A DNA stretch of 5,531 nt, taken from assembly GCA_031178645.1 (NCBI GenBank), contig JAPSIP010000124.1, positions 1 through 5,531 on the forward strand. The letters are read 5' to 3'. Below the pieces are notes generated by a model that saw only the letters and a program-made list of their open reading frames with translations, had not been told where the DNA came from and did no database searches. Position 1 is the first letter of the stretch. Each line of letters opens with the position of its first letter. The position numbers were made by a program, and so were the translations under genes. Shown here piece after piece: positions 5,280 through 5,531 of the stretch. The stretch comes from Paracoccus sp. (in: a-proteobacteria). GTDB taxonomy: Bacteria; Pseudomonadota; Alphaproteobacteria; Rhodobacterales; Rhodobacteraceae.

Positions 5280-5531
5280 TGCGCGCCCTTGTGGTCGAGG
5301 ACGACCGCCGCATCGCCGCCGACCTGACCCGCGCGCTTGAATCCGCGGGCTTCCGGGTCGAGCATGTCGAGGATGGCGAGGCCGCCTGGTTCCGCGGCGG
5401 GACCGAAAGTTATGACCTGATCGTGCTGGATCTTGGCCTGCCGCGCCTAGACGGGCTGACAGTCCTGAAACGCGGGCGGTCAGGATCAGGACCGGGCTGT
5501 CGCAGCCCTCGGCCCGCCAGCGTTTCAGGAC
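5279..5531 (+). CDS. OmpR-family response regulator, N-terminal receiver (truncated and misassembled at the end)
   Basis: The start overlaps the PepSY stop in TGATG, indicating coupled translation. The sequence MRALVVEDDRRIAADLTRALESAGF has the acidic pair E7/D8/D9, and D51 in LIVLDLGLPRLDG is the phospho-acceptor. This is a receiver of the QseB/PmrA-like OmpR family. The frame is trustworthy to R65 (5473). After that the translation becomes non-receiver sequence because the last 58 bases are inverted. Read on the minus strand from 5531, they give VLKRWRAEGCDSPVLILTA, which repeats VLKR (62-65) and supplies residues 66-80, including the conserved Thr79. The true gene therefore continues normally beyond the window, presumably with a winged-helix DNA-binding domain and probably a sensor kinase downstream. 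It is the best candidate to bind the operator at 4906-4944. Confidence 0.88.
   Translation, partial: MRALVVEDDRRIAADLTRALESAGFRVEHVEDGEAAWFRGGTESYDLIVLDLGLPRLDGLTVLKRGRSGSGPGCRSPRPASVSG
5462..5531. other. Terminal fold-back (inverted copy) at the contig end
   Basis: GTCCTGAAACGC (5462-5473) returns as its exact reverse complement at the window's last 12 bases (5520-5531). The 46 bases between, read on the minus strand, are the coding continuation of the response regulator in the right frame. The segment 5474-5531 is thus reversed relative to the gene. It is most likely a chimeric read or assembly fold-back rather than genome structure. Confidence 0.8.

Noticed and set aside
5462..5531. Invertible DNA switch in the regulator gene bounded by 12-bp inverted repeats
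   Set aside because: The second repeat arm does not encode plausible receiver sequence in the flipped state and the segment is only 46 bases; a chimeric fold-back at the contig end fits better.

Overview
The window is GC-rich, densely coded DNA that looks like an alphaproteobacterium of the Rhodobacteraceae, with Paracoccus-like protein sequences. That placement is my impression from protein character and base composition, not a computed result. It appears to be most or all of a contig: it opens inside one gene and closes inside another, and the last 58 bases are a misoriented fold-back copy of the sequence that should follow.

Layout, left to right. (1) 1-327 (+): the last 108 codons of glmS (cell-wall amino-sugar synthesis). 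(2) 329-362: a perfect 14-bp hairpin that serves as a terminator in both directions between convergent glmS and ribH. (3) 365-838 (-): ribH, a lumazine synthase of the type II (RibH2) class. (4) 839-1083: the ribH leader, holding a complete FMN riboswitch (917-1043, -), a likely promoter just upstream of it, and an expression platform with a 17-codon upstream ORF whose stop overlaps the ribH start. (5) 1084-4035 (-): a 983-residue soluble hybrid histidine kinase with three PAS domains, a HisKA/HATPase core and two C-terminal receivers. (6) 4132-4160: a terminator-like hairpin. (7) 4168-4830 (-): a 220-residue secreted RTX protein with about 14 calcium-binding nonapeptides and a type I secretion-like C-terminus. 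(8) 4831-4967: a divergent control region with a symmetric four-half-site operator. (9) 4968-5279 (+): a small exported PepSY-domain protein. (10) 5279-end (+): the receiver domain of an OmpR-family response regulator, overlapping the PepSY gene.

How the parts fit. The riboflavin unit is a self-contained feedback circuit: FMN sensed in the leader controls the penultimate enzyme of riboflavin synthesis. The right end is probably the start of a PepSY / response regulator / sensor kinase operon. It diverges from the RTX gene, and an exact dyad of 11-bp-spaced GTCAG repeats lies between them, with -10-like hexamers at identical distance on each side. This suggests that the regulator controls both its own operon and the calcium-binding RTX protein. 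The large hybrid kinase has no DNA-binding output and no visible partner here.

The most notable observations are the shared operator, the fold-back at the contig end (which still allows 15 more codons of the regulator to be reconstructed), and the leader ORF plus competing helices ahead of ribH.
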